A stretch of 64,000 nucleotides of DNA from an uncultured Bacteroidales bacterium. Lineage in GTDB: Bacteria; Bacteroidota; Bacteroidia; Bacteroidales; P3. The position numbers were made by a program, and so were the translations under genes. Shown one piece after another: positions 1 through 8,791 of the stretch. A model generated the notes under the pieces. It saw only the letters and a list, made by a program, of their open reading frames with translations, did no database searches and was not told the origin of the DNA. How positions within the stretch are numbered: the stretch's first letter is position 1; each line of letters starts with the position of its first letter. The DNA lies in assembly GCA_900316515.1 (NCBI GenBank), contig ONDE01000013.1, positions 62,001 through 126,000 of the forward strand. The letters are read 5' to 3'.

Positions 1-1
1 G

Positions 2-1249
2 TACATCATCTGCAACGCCGACGAGGGTGACCCCGGCGCCTTCATGGATCGTTCCATCCTCGAGGGTGACCCCAACAGCATCGTCGAGGCTATGGCCATC
101 GGCGGCTACGCCATCGGCGCCACCAAGGGTCTCGTCTACATCCGTGCCGAGTATCCTCTGGCTATCGAGCGTCTGAAAATCGCCATCAACCAGGCCCGCG
201 AGTATGGCCTCCTCGGTGAGGACATCCTCGGCAGCGGCTTCAACTTCGATATCGAACTCCGCTACGGCGCCGGCGCTTTCGTCTGCGGTGAGGAGACCGC
301 TCTGATCCACTCCATGGAAGGCCAGCGCGGCGAGCCCACCTTGAAGCCCCCGTTCCCCGCTGTCCGCGGCTATATGGACAAGCCCTCGAACGTGAACAAC
401 GTCGAGACCTTCGCCAACATCCCCATCATCATCACCAAGGGCGCCGACTGGTTCCGCACCATCGGTACCGAGAAGTCGCCCGGAACCAAGGTGTTCGCCC
501 TCGCCGGCCAGATCAACAACGTAGGTCTGATTGAGGTTCCCATGGGCATCACCCTGCGTGAGATTATCTACGAAATTGGTGGCGGTATCAAGGACGGCCG
601 CGAGTTCAAGGCCGTTCAAACCGGTGGTCCTTCCGGCGGCTGCCTCACTGCCAAGCACCTCGACACCGAGATCGACTACGACAGCCTCGTGGCTGCCGGC
701 TCGATGATGGGCTCCGGCGGTATGGTCGTCATGGACGAGACCTCTTGCATGCCTGCTATCGCCAAGTTCTACCTCGAGTTCACCTGCGAAGAGAGCTGCG
801 GTAAGTGCACTCCCTGCCGCGTGGGTAACAAACGCCTCTGCGAACTGCTCGAGAAGATCACCGACGGCCGCGGTACCATGGACGATCTCTACGCCCTCCG
901 CAACCTGGCTGCCGTCATCAAGGACAGCGCCCTCTGCGGCCTTGGCCAGACCTCGCCGAACCCCGTGCTCAGCACCCTCGACAACTTCTGGGACGAGTAC
1001 GTCGAGCACGTCGTCGACAAGAAGTGCCGCGCTGGCGTCTGCAAGAAACTCATGAAGTACGTCATCGATCCCGAAAAGTGCATCGGCTGCGGCAAGTGCC
1101 AGAAGGGCTGCCCCGCCGAAGCTATCAGCCGTACCGACTATATCGCCCCGGGCCACAAGCTGGCTTCGATGGTGATCGACGCCACCAAGTGCATCAAGTG
1201 CGGCGCCTGCATCGGCAACTGCAAATTCGGTGCTATTTCGACCAAATAA
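2..1249 (+). CDS. hydB: [FeFe] hydrogenase, NuoF-like NADH/FMN subunit (partial)
   Basis: This is the flavoprotein subunit of a soluble electron-bifurcating hydrogenase (HydB/HndC). It takes electrons from or gives them to NAD(P)H through FMN and passes them along iron-sulfur clusters. The frame is open from base 2 and the reading begins inside the FMN-site motif CNADEGDPGAF, so the N-terminus, usually including a thioredoxin-like [2Fe-2S] domain, lies left of the window. Visible are GAGAFVCGEETAL (nucleotide/FMN fold), the CGKCTPCRVG cysteines of the N3-type [4Fe-4S] cluster, and a C-terminal two-cluster ferredoxin (CIGCGKCQKGCP and CIKCGACIGNC) that separates HydB from complex I NuoF. It lies 19 bp upstream of hydA in the same operon. 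Identity is secure; NAD versus NADP preference cannot be read. Confidence 0.95.
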   Translation, partial: YIICNADEGDPGAFMDRSILEGDPNSIVEAMAIGGYAIGATKGLVYIRAEYPLAIERLKIAINQAREYGLLGEDILGSGFNFDIELRYGAGAFVCGEETALIHSMEGQRGEPTLKPPFPAVRGYMDKPSNVNNVETFANIPIIITKGADWFRTIGTEKSPGTKVFALAGQINNVGLIEVPMGITLREIIYEIGGGIKDGREFKAVQTGGPSGGCLTAKHLDTEIDYDSLVAAGSMMGSGGMVVMDETSCMPAIAKFYLEFTCEESCGKCTPCRVGNKRLCELLEKITDGRGTMDDLYALRNLAAVIKDSALCGLGQTSPNPVLSTLDNFWDEYVEHVVDKKCRAGVCKKLMKYVIDPEKCIGCGKCQKGCPAEAISRTDYIAPGHKLASMVIDATKCIKCGACIGNCKFGAISTK

Positions 1250-1268
1250 ACCTTAAAAGAATATAGAA

Positions 1269-3029
1269 ATGATTAATGTCACTATAGATAACAAAGCGAT
1301 CCAGGTCCCCGAAGGCACCACTATTCTGAAAGCTGCCCGCATGGCCGGTATCGATATCCCGACGCTCTGCTACTTCGAGCTCGACGGAATGAAATTTGAA
1401 AACAAACCCGGCGGATGCCGCGTCTGCATGGTTGAGGTCACCAAGGACTTCAACGGCAAGCCCCGCCGCAACCTGGCCCCTGCCTGCGCCACCGACTGCG
1501 TGGAAGGCATGGAGGTCCTCACCGCTTCGCCCCGCGCCCTCAACGCCCGCAAGACCGTCCTCGAGCTGATCCTCAGCGACCACCCGAACGACTGCCTCCA
1601 GTGCGAGAAGAGCGGCGACTGCGAGCTGCAGGCCCTCGCCGCCAAGATGGGTATCCGCGAGATCCCCTTCAAAGGCGAGCAGAGCCACTATGAGAAAGAC
1701 ACTACCCTCAGCGTCTACCGCGACATGGACAAGTGCGTCTACTGCCGCCGCTGCGAGACCATGTGCAACAAGTTCCAGAGCGTGGGTGCTCTGAGTGGCG
1801 TCAACCGCGGCTTCCCCTCGGTGGTGGCTCCCGCCTTCGAGCAGAAACTCGGCGACAGCTCCTGCGTCAACTGCGGCCAGTGCGTCCAGGTGTGCCCCGT
1901 GGGTGCCCTCACCCTCGTCGACAACATCAACGACGTGCGTAAGGCTCTCGCCGATCCCACCAAGACCGTCGTCGTGCAGACCGCTCCCGCCGTCCGCGTG
2001 GCCCTCGGCGAAGAGTTCGGCATGGAACCCGGCACCATCGTCACCGGCAAGATGGCTGCTGCTCTGCGCCGTCTCGGCTTCAACTATGTGTTCGACACCG
2101 ACTGGAGCGCCGACCTCACCATCATGGAAGAGGGCACCGAGCTCCTCGGCCGCGTGAAGGCTTTCCTCGGTGGCGACAAGAACGTCAAGCTGCCGCTGTT
2201 CACCAGCTGCTGCCCCGCTTGGGTCACCTTCTACGAGAAGAACTTCCCCGACCTGCTCGACTACCCCTCGACCGCCAAGTCGCCCCAGGGTATGTTCGGC
2301 GCCGTGGCCAAGAACTACTTCGCCAACAAGATTGGTGTGAAGCGCGAAGACATGGTCGTCGTCTCCATCATGCCCTGCCTCGCCAAGAAGAGCGAGTGCG
2401 CCCGTCCCGAGCTCGGCAACGGCAAGGATCAGGATGTCGACTTCAGCCTCACCACTCGTGAGCTGGCCCACATGCTCAAGCAGAACAATATCGACCTCAA
2501 CCACCTTCCCGAGGAAGACTTCGACAGTCCTCTCGGCCAGTCGACCGGTGCTGCCGTCATCTTCGGCGCCACTGGCGGCGTGATGGAGGCTGCTGTCCGT
2601 ACCGCCTACGAGGTGTACTGCGGCAAACCGCTGCCCAAGATCGACCTCGAGGCCGTCCGCGGCATCTTCGGCGACAGCGTCCGCGAGGCCACCGTCGACT
2701 TCAACGGCCTGCCCGTCAAAGTCGCCGTCTGCTACGGTCTCTCGAATGCCCGCAAGCTCATGGAAGAGGTGCGCAACGGTAATCCCAACGGCTACCACTT
2801 CATCGAGGTGATGGCTTGCCCCGGCGGTTGCATCGGCGGTGCCGGTCAGCCCTACCACCATGGCAACAGCAACATCATCCAGAAGCGCATGGAAGCCACC
2901 TACCGCGAGGATGCTGGCAAGCCCATCCGCAAGAGCCACGAGAACCCCGACATCATCGCCATCTACAAGGAGTACTACGGTGAACCCTGCGGCCACCTCA
3001 GCCACGAGCAGGTCGAGACAACGAAATAA
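1269..3029 (+). CDS. hydA: [FeFe] hydrogenase catalytic subunit
   Basis: This 586-residue subunit reduces protons or oxidises H2 at the H-cluster in the cytoplasm. The N-terminus carries a [2Fe-2S] ferredoxin fold (Cys34, Cys50, Cys53 and a fourth near Cys73), then the His105/Cys109/Cys112/Cys118 cluster (HPNDCLQC), then two [4Fe-4S] motifs (CVYCRRCETMC, CVNCGQCVQVCP). All three H-cluster signatures are intact: TSCCPAW at 312-318, MPCLAKKSE at 368-376 and EVMACPGGCIGGAGQP at 513-528, so the enzyme should be active. Length and domain order match the HydA/HndD group of trimeric or tetrameric bifurcating enzymes, which couple ferredoxin and NAD(P)H to H2. Start ATG 1269 follows hydB by 19 bp. 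Confidence 0.96.
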   Translation: MINVTIDNKAIQVPEGTTILKAARMAGIDIPTLCYFELDGMKFENKPGGCRVCMVEVTKDFNGKPRRNLAPACATDCVEGMEVLTASPRALNARKTVLELILSDHPNDCLQCEKSGDCELQALAAKMGIREIPFKGEQSHYEKDTTLSVYRDMDKCVYCRRCETMCNKFQSVGALSGVNRGFPSVVAPAFEQKLGDSSCVNCGQCVQVCPVGALTLVDNINDVRKALADPTKTVVVQTAPAVRVALGEEFGMEPGTIVTGKMAAALRRLGFNYVFDTDWSADLTIMEEGTELLGRVKAFLGGDKNVKLPLFTSCCPAWVTFYEKNFPDLLDYPSTAKSPQGMFGAVAKNYFANKIGVKREDMVVVSIMPCLAKKSECARPELGNGKDQDVDFSLTTRELAHMLKQNNIDLNHLPEEDFDSPLGQSTGAAVIFGATGGVMEAAVRTAYEVYCGKPLPKIDLEAVRGIFGDSVREATVDFNGLPVKVAVCYGLSNARKLMEEVRNGNPNGYHFIEVMACPGGCIGGAGQPYHHGNSNIIQKRMEATYREDAGKPIRKSHENPDIIAIYKEYYGEPCGHLSHEQVETTK

Positions 3030-3036
3030 ATTAATA

Positions 3037-3157
3037 ATGGGAGTTAAAGAAGTTAGAGTAGTTAAAGAAGTTAGAGACAATAGCACCGTCCAGAACATTT
3101 GTCTTTAACTCCGAGCGCGAAGCGCGATAACTTCTTTGAATTCTTTAACTCCCCCAA
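3037..3157 (+). repeat. Intergenic inverted-repeat element with GCGCG core
   Basis: Between hydA and hydC a purine-rich arm (gggagttaaagaagtt, from 3039) is answered by its complement (ending aactccc near 3153). Between the arms is the core agcgcgaagcgcgataa. The same design and core recur at 17929-18052, so this is a dispersed element, able to fold into a long hairpin within the hyd transcript. Confidence 0.65.
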
Positions 3158-3169
3158 AAGAAAAGTAAA

Positions 3170-3646
3170 ATGGCTAACATTAAGATATCCGAAGAAAAAA
3201 TCAACATTATCAAAGACGTCTGCAAGAGCTTTGGTAACCGCAGCGGCGAGGTCATCAACGTCCTCCACCAGGTGCAGGGTAAGTTCGGCTACCTGCCCGC
3301 CGAGGTCCAGGAAGTCATCGCCCACGAGTTGAACATGCCCGTGGCCAAGGTCTATGGTATCGTCTCCTTCTACAGCTTCTTCACCATGGAGCCCAAGGGC
3401 GAGCACCCCATCGACATCTGCCTGGGTACCGCCTGCTACGTCCGTGGCGCCGAGAAGGTCCTCGATGCCTTCCAGCGTAACCTGGGCATCCAGGTTGGCA
3501 AGTGCACCCCCGACGGCAAGTTCAGCCTGAACACCCTCCGTTGCGTCGGTGCTTGTGGTCTGGCCCCCGTCGCCATGATTGGCGAGAAGGTCTACGGCCG
3601 TCTCACCCCCGACCTTGTCCCCGGCATCCTCGCCGAGTACAAATAA
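3170..3646 (+). CDS. hydC: [FeFe] hydrogenase, NuoE-like [2Fe-2S] subunit
   Basis: This 158-residue protein is the thioredoxin-fold [2Fe-2S] subunit (NuoE/HndA/HydC family) of the bifurcating hydrogenase. The four ligands are Cys84-x4-Cys89 (CLGTACYVRG) and Cys125-x3-Cys129 (CVGACG), exactly the family pattern. It follows hydA after 140 bp filled by a hairpin-forming repeat, so its translation level could be tuned separately. The B-A-C order differs from the commoner C-B-A order. A strong hairpin terminator follows, so hydC ends the operon. Function is inferred from the family and the neighbours and is secure. Confidence 0.94.
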   Translation: MANIKISEEKINIIKDVCKSFGNRSGEVINVLHQVQGKFGYLPAEVQEVIAHELNMPVAKVYGIVSFYSFFTMEPKGEHPIDICLGTACYVRGAEKVLDAFQRNLGIQVGKCTPDGKFSLNTLRCVGACGLAPVAMIGEKVYGRLTPDLVPGILAEYK

Positions 3647-3667
3647 GTCAACAACTGACTTAACAGT

Positions 3668-3710
3668 AGAGCGGGGCATCCATTCGGATGCCCCGCTCTT
3701 GTATTTGATG
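3668..3710. terminator. Strong bidirectional hairpin terminator
   Basis: A perfect 14-bp stem (3668-3681 with 3686-3699, arm agagcggggcatcc) closes an ATTC tetraloop and is followed by a T-rich stretch. It lies between hydC and the convergent carboxypeptidase gene and probably ends both transcripts. Confidence 0.9.
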
Positions 3711-3721
3711 TCTATCAGGTT

Positions 3722-4822
3722 CTACAATATCTTTCCAGCCCTTCGCATGCGGTCGGTAAGGGGTGTCGGGGTGGCTATTATGGGCGAGGTGGTGACGTCG
3801 CGCTGCTCGCCATCGATGTTGAACGTCAAGGTGGCTCCGTCATTGCGTACGTCGATGGTTACGGGAGCACCCATGACGAGGGGCAGGTTCACATCACCGT
3901 GGCCCGCGGGGAATCCGCAGAGCATCGGTATGCCGTAGGACTCCACCAACAGGCGTATCATCTCTTCGACATTCTCATAGGTGAACTCCGACCCGCAGCC
4001 CTCGAACTCGCCCAGTATGATTCCCTTGCAGCGGTCAAGCACGCCGTTCATCTGCAGGATGCGCATCTGACGGTCGATGTTGTGCATCGACTCGCCGACC
4101 TCCTCGACAAAGAGGATAAGGTCCTGGCCCATCGTGGCGTCGGCCTGCGAGCCCACGTTGGGAGCGAAAGTGCAGAGGTTGCCGCCCACCAGTACGCCGC
4201 TGGCCATTCCAGTTATGTTCTGGGCATGGGCGGGCAGGTGATAGCAAGGGACCTGCCCCATCAGCAGGTCGCGCATCATGGTGCTGGTCTCGTCGGTGCC
4301 GCCATTTGCCAGATAGGAGCTCATGGTGCCGTGGACGCTCATCACTCCGGCGCGGCTCAGCAGGCCGTGCAGGGTACTGATGTCGCTGAAGCCGACGAGC
4401 CATTTGGGCGAAGCGGTCAGCACGGCAAGCGGAATATGGTCGATGAGCTGTATGGTGCCGTAGCCGCCGCGGTTGCAGATAATGGCCTTGATGCTCGGGT
4501 CGTTGAACGCCCAGAGGATGTCGCTGGCGCGCTCGTCGACGGTACCGGCATACTTCCCGTCGACTATCTTACCCACATTGGGTCCGATGACGGGCACTAG
4601 GCCCCACGACCGCAGCACGTTGGCGGTAGCCTCGACATTCTCCATCGGGGTGTAATAGGCCGGAGAGATAAGTGCCACCGTGTCACCGGCATTCAGATAG
4701 ACCGGTTTCACACATTTGAGCGCCACGTTTCCGTCGGGTGTGGGTTCCGGACGGACCTCTTCCTTTCCGCACGACGCGAAGACCAGCGTCGCAATCGTCA
4801 GCAATAGCAATGTTTTTCTCAT
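3722..4822 (-). CDS. LD-carboxypeptidase lipoprotein (peptidase S66)
   Basis: This 366-residue protein belongs to the S66 family (LdcA, muramoyltetrapeptide carboxypeptidase), which removes the terminal D-alanine from peptidoglycan tetrapeptides during recycling. A lipobox (LVFASC, Cys18) shows that it is exported and lipid-anchored, unlike cytoplasmic E. coli LdcA, so it works in the periplasm. Family marks are AIICNRGGYGT, the nucleophile Ser146 in GFSDIS, GGNL, Glu240/Glu241 in LFVEEVGE and His308 in GFPAGHGD, which gives a complete Ser-Glu-His triad. A -7 box lies 23 bp upstream, so the start is firm. It is convergent with the hydrogenase operon and is not functionally linked to it. Confidence 0.9.
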   Translation of the reverse strand: MRKTLLLLTIATLVFASCGKEEVRPEPTPDGNVALKCVKPVYLNAGDTVALISPAYYTPMENVEATANVLRSWGLVPVIGPNVGKIVDGKYAGTVDERASDILWAFNDPSIKAIICNRGGYGTIQLIDHIPLAVLTASPKWLVGFSDISTLHGLLSRAGVMSVHGTMSSYLANGGTDETSTMMRDLLMGQVPCYHLPAHAQNITGMASGVLVGGNLCTFAPNVGSQADATMGQDLILFVEEVGESMHNIDRQMRILQMNGVLDRCKGIILGEFEGCGSEFTYENVEEMIRLLVESYGIPMLCGFPAGHGDVNLPLVMGAPVTIDVRNDGATLTFNIDGEQRDVTTSPIIATPTPLTDRMRRAGKIL

Positions 4823-4844
4823 AATAGTTGTTTTTTTTCAGAAT

Positions 4845-4853
4845 GCAAAGATA
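4845..4853 (-). promoter_or_regulatory. -7 box of the LD-carboxypeptidase gene
   Basis: TATCTTTGC on the minus strand, the Bacteroidetes TAnnTTTG motif, 23 bp before the ATG. Confidence 0.75.
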
Positions 4854-5148
4854 CAAATAAAATGGTTCTCCGCAAATATATTTCACATCTATTGCTCCGA
4901 ATTTGCCAAGCCGACGGCACACCACGACGAAGTCTCGTTAGCTTTCGAAAAGATACTAACGCATTCCCACATTCCCACATTCGCACATTCTTAAAGCACA
5001 TTCCCACATTTAAGCTTATTGTTTCTTCGGTGATCCTTCGGCGATCTCTCGACGGTGTTGGCTCACTGTCCCTTCTTCGTGGCTTCTTCGCCCCCTTCTT
5101 TGTGGGTTATACAATCCTTCTTTGTGGATTCTATGAAATCAACTCACA
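4854..5148. other. Gene-free spacer with cattccca word repeats
   Basis: About 295 bp without a convincing reading frame. It holds a short run of the word cattcccacatt near 4964-5010 and a few cttcgg/cttctt words. It marks the change from GC-rich core genes to the AT-rich cassette that follows. Confidence 0.5.
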
Positions 5149-6318
5149 TTATTCTTTTGCACTTGCATTAATTTGTTCCGCAATTTGTTTTATCTCTCTA
5201 AATATTTCCTCCATTTCTTCATCTGAAACATCTATAATGCTGGGAAAATCCATACTCGCTGATATCTCAGACTTTGAAGCTATTTCGTCTTTGACATTTT
5301 TGTCAATGGCATCCAGAGCGGATTGTGGCAGATTCTCCAGTTGAGAAATGGCATTATCAACCATTCCCATTATTCTGCCTTGTATCGAGGCAAATTCAGG
5401 ATATACATATTCTGATTTCAGATGTATCCCCAACTCCAGAATATCTGCATATCTATTTGCAAATCGTTTTGCCACATGGTACAGCTGACGGAAATCAGAG
5501 TCATCCTTTTTATAGGAATCGAAGAATTCTTCTTCCAACCTTATTTCAGATCTGAAATAGAAAGCAATCTCATCAAAAATATCCTTAATCCATCTGGCAA
5601 ACTCACGTAGGCTTTTCTGTGTATAACCGGCGTTGAGAAGGTGAGAATATTTGTAGTCAAGTTTCAAGTCCACATGGCGTTCCATCTCATCTTTCATCAC
5701 TTGGAAGAAGAACCGTTCCACATAGTTTTTCTCTTTATAGACAAGCAAGCGATATGCCTCTGGTGAGATATGAGGGAATATCCATTTTTTATCAATGGCA
5801 TCAACCTTGTTTCGCACCGATAAAGAGTGTTTCATCAGAATAGACAATTGTGTTTTCATTGTTTTTAGAATGTCATCAACGCTGTTGTATTCAAAATTCC
5901 AAAGACTTCTCTCTTGTCTAACCTCATCAATAAACTTGCACACTTTCAGAAATTCAGAGTTTTCATCAAGTTGACCCTCTAACAGTACTTTCTGCCGTAG
6001 TGTCTCACTATGGGTGAATGTGTAGATGGGTATGCCCTTATCCTGTGCTGTTTGGAGTTCCATATGTGTAACAGAGCGACCCGTTCGCGGAACAATGTTC
6101 CCGTAGTTGTCTTTTATTATGAGAATAAAGATGTCAGCCTCATCACGGACAATGTCAATGCAGTTGTCTATAGTGTTCTTTGACGGATCAATAGGAAATG
6201 TAAATGATTCTGAAAGAATCGCATTGTGCCCTAAATTTTCAATTTCACTCTTTAAGATCAGACGGTCCTGGTGCAAGTCTCTGCATGTAGAACTTATAAA
6301 TATATTTATCTTTGACAT
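5149..6318 (-). CDS. DUF4062 domain protein, candidate defence sensor
   Basis: The N-terminal ~110 residues match DUF4062: INIFISSTCRDLHQDR at the start, a central DEADIFILIIKDNYG segment and SVTHMELQTAQDKGIPIYTF, a Rossmann-like fold often fused to NTPases and found in defence islands. The remaining ~280 residues are helical and charged with no recognised motif, so this 389-residue protein lacks the usual NTPase partner domain. It starts 24 bp downstream of the HNH gene on the same strand with no promoter box of its own, so the two are probably co-transcribed. The cassette is visibly AT-richer than the hydrogenase and serine dehydratase genes, which fits horizontal transfer. The domain call is good; the defence role is inferred. 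Confidence 0.7.
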   Translation of the reverse strand: MSKINIFISSTCRDLHQDRLILKSEIENLGHNAILSESFTFPIDPSKNTIDNCIDIVRDEADIFILIIKDNYGNIVPRTGRSVTHMELQTAQDKGIPIYTFTHSETLRQKVLLEGQLDENSEFLKVCKFIDEVRQERSLWNFEYNSVDDILKTMKTQLSILMKHSLSVRNKVDAIDKKWIFPHISPEAYRLLVYKEKNYVERFFFQVMKDEMERHVDLKLDYKYSHLLNAGYTQKSLREFARWIKDIFDEIAFYFRSEIRLEEEFFDSYKKDDSDFRQLYHVAKRFANRYADILELGIHLKSEYVYPEFASIQGRIMGMVDNAISQLENLPQSALDAIDKNVKDEIASKSEISASMDFPSIIDVSDEEMEEIFREIKQIAEQINASAKE

Positions 6319-6342
6319 AGTGTCGTTTTTTCTAATTATGAA

Positions 6343-7008
6343 TTACTTTCGCTTTATATATATATTGGCCGCACTATACAGTATTGTATCTCCATATTTT
6401 TTTAAAAGAGGTATTTTTATTTTTCTTCCATAAACCATGAATCCTGACTCATTTAACTCTTTTATTAATTTGGAATACGAGAATTCCATACGTGTAATTT
6501 CGATGGGTTCCAAATCTAAGAAAATATCCATAAAATCAGTAATCTCTTGCCAAAATCCACCTATAAGTTCGGCCTCGTTCTCTGATTGTATTTCATCATT
6601 AAATTTGTTAATAGCAACTGATCCTCCAATGATAGAAACCAAATCAGTTCCATTATTTATTAATGAAAAAACCGCCATCTTTTTTGGTTTTAAGCTCTGT
6701 CTAACCCAGTTTTCATGTTCCTTTTTTATTTCAGCAAGTTTCGCAACTGTGTATTTACTAAAATTGGCAGGGTCATCTATCTCTTTATGGTGATTTCTAC
6801 ATAATAAAATGATGTTGTCGTATGCGTCATAATCACCGTAGTTCTCAATATGTCTTGGTCCATTAGGTTTAGGACTTACAATATGACATTCTTCTCCAAT
6901 ATTAAAATCGTCGGTATCGATACTAGTAAAGAATTCTTTTCTACATATTGCACATCTATTACCAGATTTAGCCCAAAGGTCTTTCCGTACTTTATCAGGA
7001 ATACTCAT
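6343..7008 (-). CDS. HNH endonuclease
   Basis: This 221-residue protein has an N-terminal HNH nuclease module: GNRCAICRKEFF (zinc cysteines), EECHIVSPKPNG (the H of HNH) and NIILLCRNHHKEID (C-x2-HH) within the first ~90 residues. The rest (~130 residues) is unrecognised and may bind target or partner. A longer frame opens at 7074, but the -7 box at 7023-7031 lies inside that extension, so ATG 7008 is the only start downstream of the promoter. It is first gene of a two-gene unit with the DUF4062 protein. Phage defence or restriction of modified DNA is plausible, because no methyltransferase is nearby. Confidence 0.8.
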   Translation of the reverse strand: MSIPDKVRKDLWAKSGNRCAICRKEFFTSIDTDDFNIGEECHIVSPKPNGPRHIENYGDYDAYDNIILLCRNHHKEIDDPANFSKYTVAKLAEIKKEHENWVRQSLKPKKMAVFSLINNGTDLVSIIGGSVAINKFNDEIQSENEAELIGGFWQEITDFMDIFLDLEPIEITRMEFSYSKLIKELNESGFMVYGRKIKIPLLKKYGDTILYSAANIYIKRK

Positions 7009-7022
7009 ATCTATATTTTTTT

Positions 7023-7031
7023 GCAAAGATA
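7023..7031 (-). promoter_or_regulatory. -7 box of the HNH/DUF4062 unit
   Basis: TATCTTTGC on the minus strand, 15 bp before ATG 7008. It gives a near-leaderless transcript and excludes the longer upstream start. Confidence 0.75.
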
Positions 7032-7113
7032 CGATTTTTCTGAAATAAATGATAAAAAAAAGTGGGCACATCAAAGAAAGTGCCCACGTGTATTGTGTTG
7101 AACTTAAATGACG

Positions 7114-8490
7114 TCATCTAATTACCACCACCCTACGGGCGGGATAGGCGCCTATCTTTATCATGTAGGTGCCGCTGACTGGTGCGTCGAATCGCAGCGA
7201 AGTGTAGTTGTCCTGTTTTATGGCGAGCACACGTCCACTTGCATCATACAGCGTCACAGTGTTGCCAGATGCACCGTCGACAACTATCTGTCCATTGCTG
7301 GAGTATACCTTTGCGTTCAGTACCTCGGCGCCGTCGATGCCCTCGCCGCTGATATAAATGGTATCATGTATGGTGATGGTATCATGAAGCCAAATGGTGT
7401 CATGCACCGGTACTTCAATATAAGCAAATACGGTGTCGTGCACTGGGACATTGATATAGGCAATCACTGTATCATGTACAGTTATGTATGTTGTGTCATG
7501 CACTAGAGTCTCTACACTCACATAAGAAGTGTCATGCATCGTAATGGTATCATGTATATAAACTGCATAGAATGTTGTGTCATGAATATATTGATTAACA
7601 TATTGTATAGTCGTATCATGGATATAATTGTCAATGTATAGAGTATCGTGCAAATAAATGGTATCATGAGGCAGTGGACCGTCACCAAAAGCGGCCACGA
7701 TGGTCTGATTTTGTGAAGCGATAAATGATAGAGGGTTTTCTTGAGAGCCAGTACTCCAGCCAATAAAGTGTGAGCCAACAAAAGGAATGGCTGTCAATGT
7801 GACACTGTCGCCAATGGTATAGTTTCCGCCTCCTGTGACACCGCCGCGTGTGAAATCATTAACTGAAGTTGTGATGGTAACACACCCTTCAATAATATTG
7901 CTCGTGTAATTCCCCCAAATTGAAGAACTTTGATAACTTATCAGAGCTCCGCATGGGACATATATTGCGGGAATATGATTTAGCCCATAAAATGGAGTAC
8001 AATAATCCCCATTAGAATCAATAAGATTCGTATGTGGAGGATTTCCTCTAAATTGTATACTAATAAGATTATTACATCCTCCAAAGCCGCCGCAGGACAT
8101 AGAGATTACGGAATTGCCTATTGTTACCGACAGTAAACCGCTACAATTGTAGAAAGCACCATCGCCGATAAATGTTACAGTATTTGGTATAGTTACTGAT
8201 GTTAAGGAGACACATTCGTAAAAAGCATATTGACTAATACTTTTTACGGGATATGTTATGCCGTTATTTTCCACACTATCAGGAATAATTAAAATACCAG
8301 TAGGTTTAGAATAGCCTAAATACGCATTATCCCAAGATGAACCTGGATATGTTACAAAAGCTGAGCTGTCGAATATGTAGTAATACAATGTCTGCCCACT
8401 TGGTGCAACCGCGGAGAAGTCGTAGCCCTGCGACATTGCAGATGCTACCGACAGCATTGCGGCTAAAACGAATAATACTTTTTTCTTCAT
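7114..8490 (-). CDS. BspA-like leucine-rich repeat surface protein, T9SS cargo
   Basis: This 458-residue exported protein begins with a signal peptide (MKKKVLFVLAAMLSVASAMSQ). Residues ~60-160 form BspA-type LRRs (VKSISQYAFYECVSLTSV, FIGDGAFYNCSGLLSV). Residues ~210-265 resemble an InlB/flagellin-like B repeat (GDSVTLTAIP, HFIGWSTG). Then follow ~110 residues of degenerate HDT-containing repeats (IHDTTFYAVYIHDTITMHDT) of beta-rich, Asp/Thr-rich character. The last ~75 residues are a Por-type C-terminal domain (VTLYDASGRVL, GTYMIKIGA, RRVVVIR) that sends the protein through type IX secretion to the cell surface. Adhesion to host or other bacteria is the usual role of such proteins. A very long 5' leader precedes it. 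Confidence 0.82.
   Translation of the reverse strand: MKKKVLFVLAAMLSVASAMSQGYDFSAVAPSGQTLYYYIFDSSAFVTYPGSSWDNAYLGYSKPTGILIIPDSVENNGITYPVKSISQYAFYECVSLTSVTIPNTVTFIGDGAFYNCSGLLSVTIGNSVISMSCGGFGGCNNLISIQFRGNPPHTNLIDSNGDYCTPFYGLNHIPAIYVPCGALISYQSSSIWGNYTSNIIEGCVTITTSVNDFTRGGVTGGGNYTIGDSVTLTAIPFVGSHFIGWSTGSQENPLSFIASQNQTIVAAFGDGPLPHDTIYLHDTLYIDNYIHDTTIQYVNQYIHDTTFYAVYIHDTITMHDTSYVSVETLVHDTTYITVHDTVIAYINVPVHDTVFAYIEVPVHDTIWLHDTITIHDTIYISGEGIDGAEVLNAKVYSSNGQIVVDGASGNTVTLYDASGRVLAIKQDNYTSLRFDAPVSGTYMIKIGAYPARRVVVIR
7340..7672 (-). repeat. HDT-coding tandem repeats
   Basis: The codons for His-Asp-Thr recur at irregular spacing of 5-14 residues, giving repeated ggtatcatg/gtgtcatg words on the plus strand. 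This is a degenerate coding repeat inside the BspA-like gene and may vary in copy number. Confidence 0.75.
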
Positions 8491-8791
8491 AATGTCTATT
8501 GTTTAAATTTAATATTCCTTTCCAATAGGCACATAAAAAAGAGCGCGGGTTGTAAGTCATCACTTATCCCGCACATTAGGCCTTCGCATTGCCATTCCGC
8601 CAAGGATAAGCAATGCCGAGCCCACGCTGTCGATATATACAACAAAGGTATATACGCACCAATGGACGTTAGCGATTGCCCTATCGTGTGGCGGAAGATG
8701 AAGTTGCGAAGTTCAATGTGCCGCAGATAAAACGTTCAACTCAACGTCTTTTATATGTCCTGTCATCCCTCCAGATGACGCTGCAAAAATA
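8491..8791 (-). promoter_or_regulatory. Long 5' leader with -7 box and possible structured RNA
   Basis: A -7 box (TATTTTTGC, minus strand, 8783-8791) lies about 290 bp before the BspA-like ATG. The stretch between has no convincing reading frame and is more GC-rich than its flanks. It contains a possible hairpin (gcgggataagtgatgacttacaacccgc read on the minus strand, in two arms) close to the start codon. I have the impression of similar leaders before Bacteroidales surface-protein genes but cannot confirm it here. Confidence 0.5.

Noticed and set aside
1233..3098. 621-residue open frame antisense to hydA
   Set aside because: It exists because hydA uses GC-rich third positions; the composition (runs of Val, Ala, Asp, Gly, His) is typical of an antisense shadow and hydA is certain.
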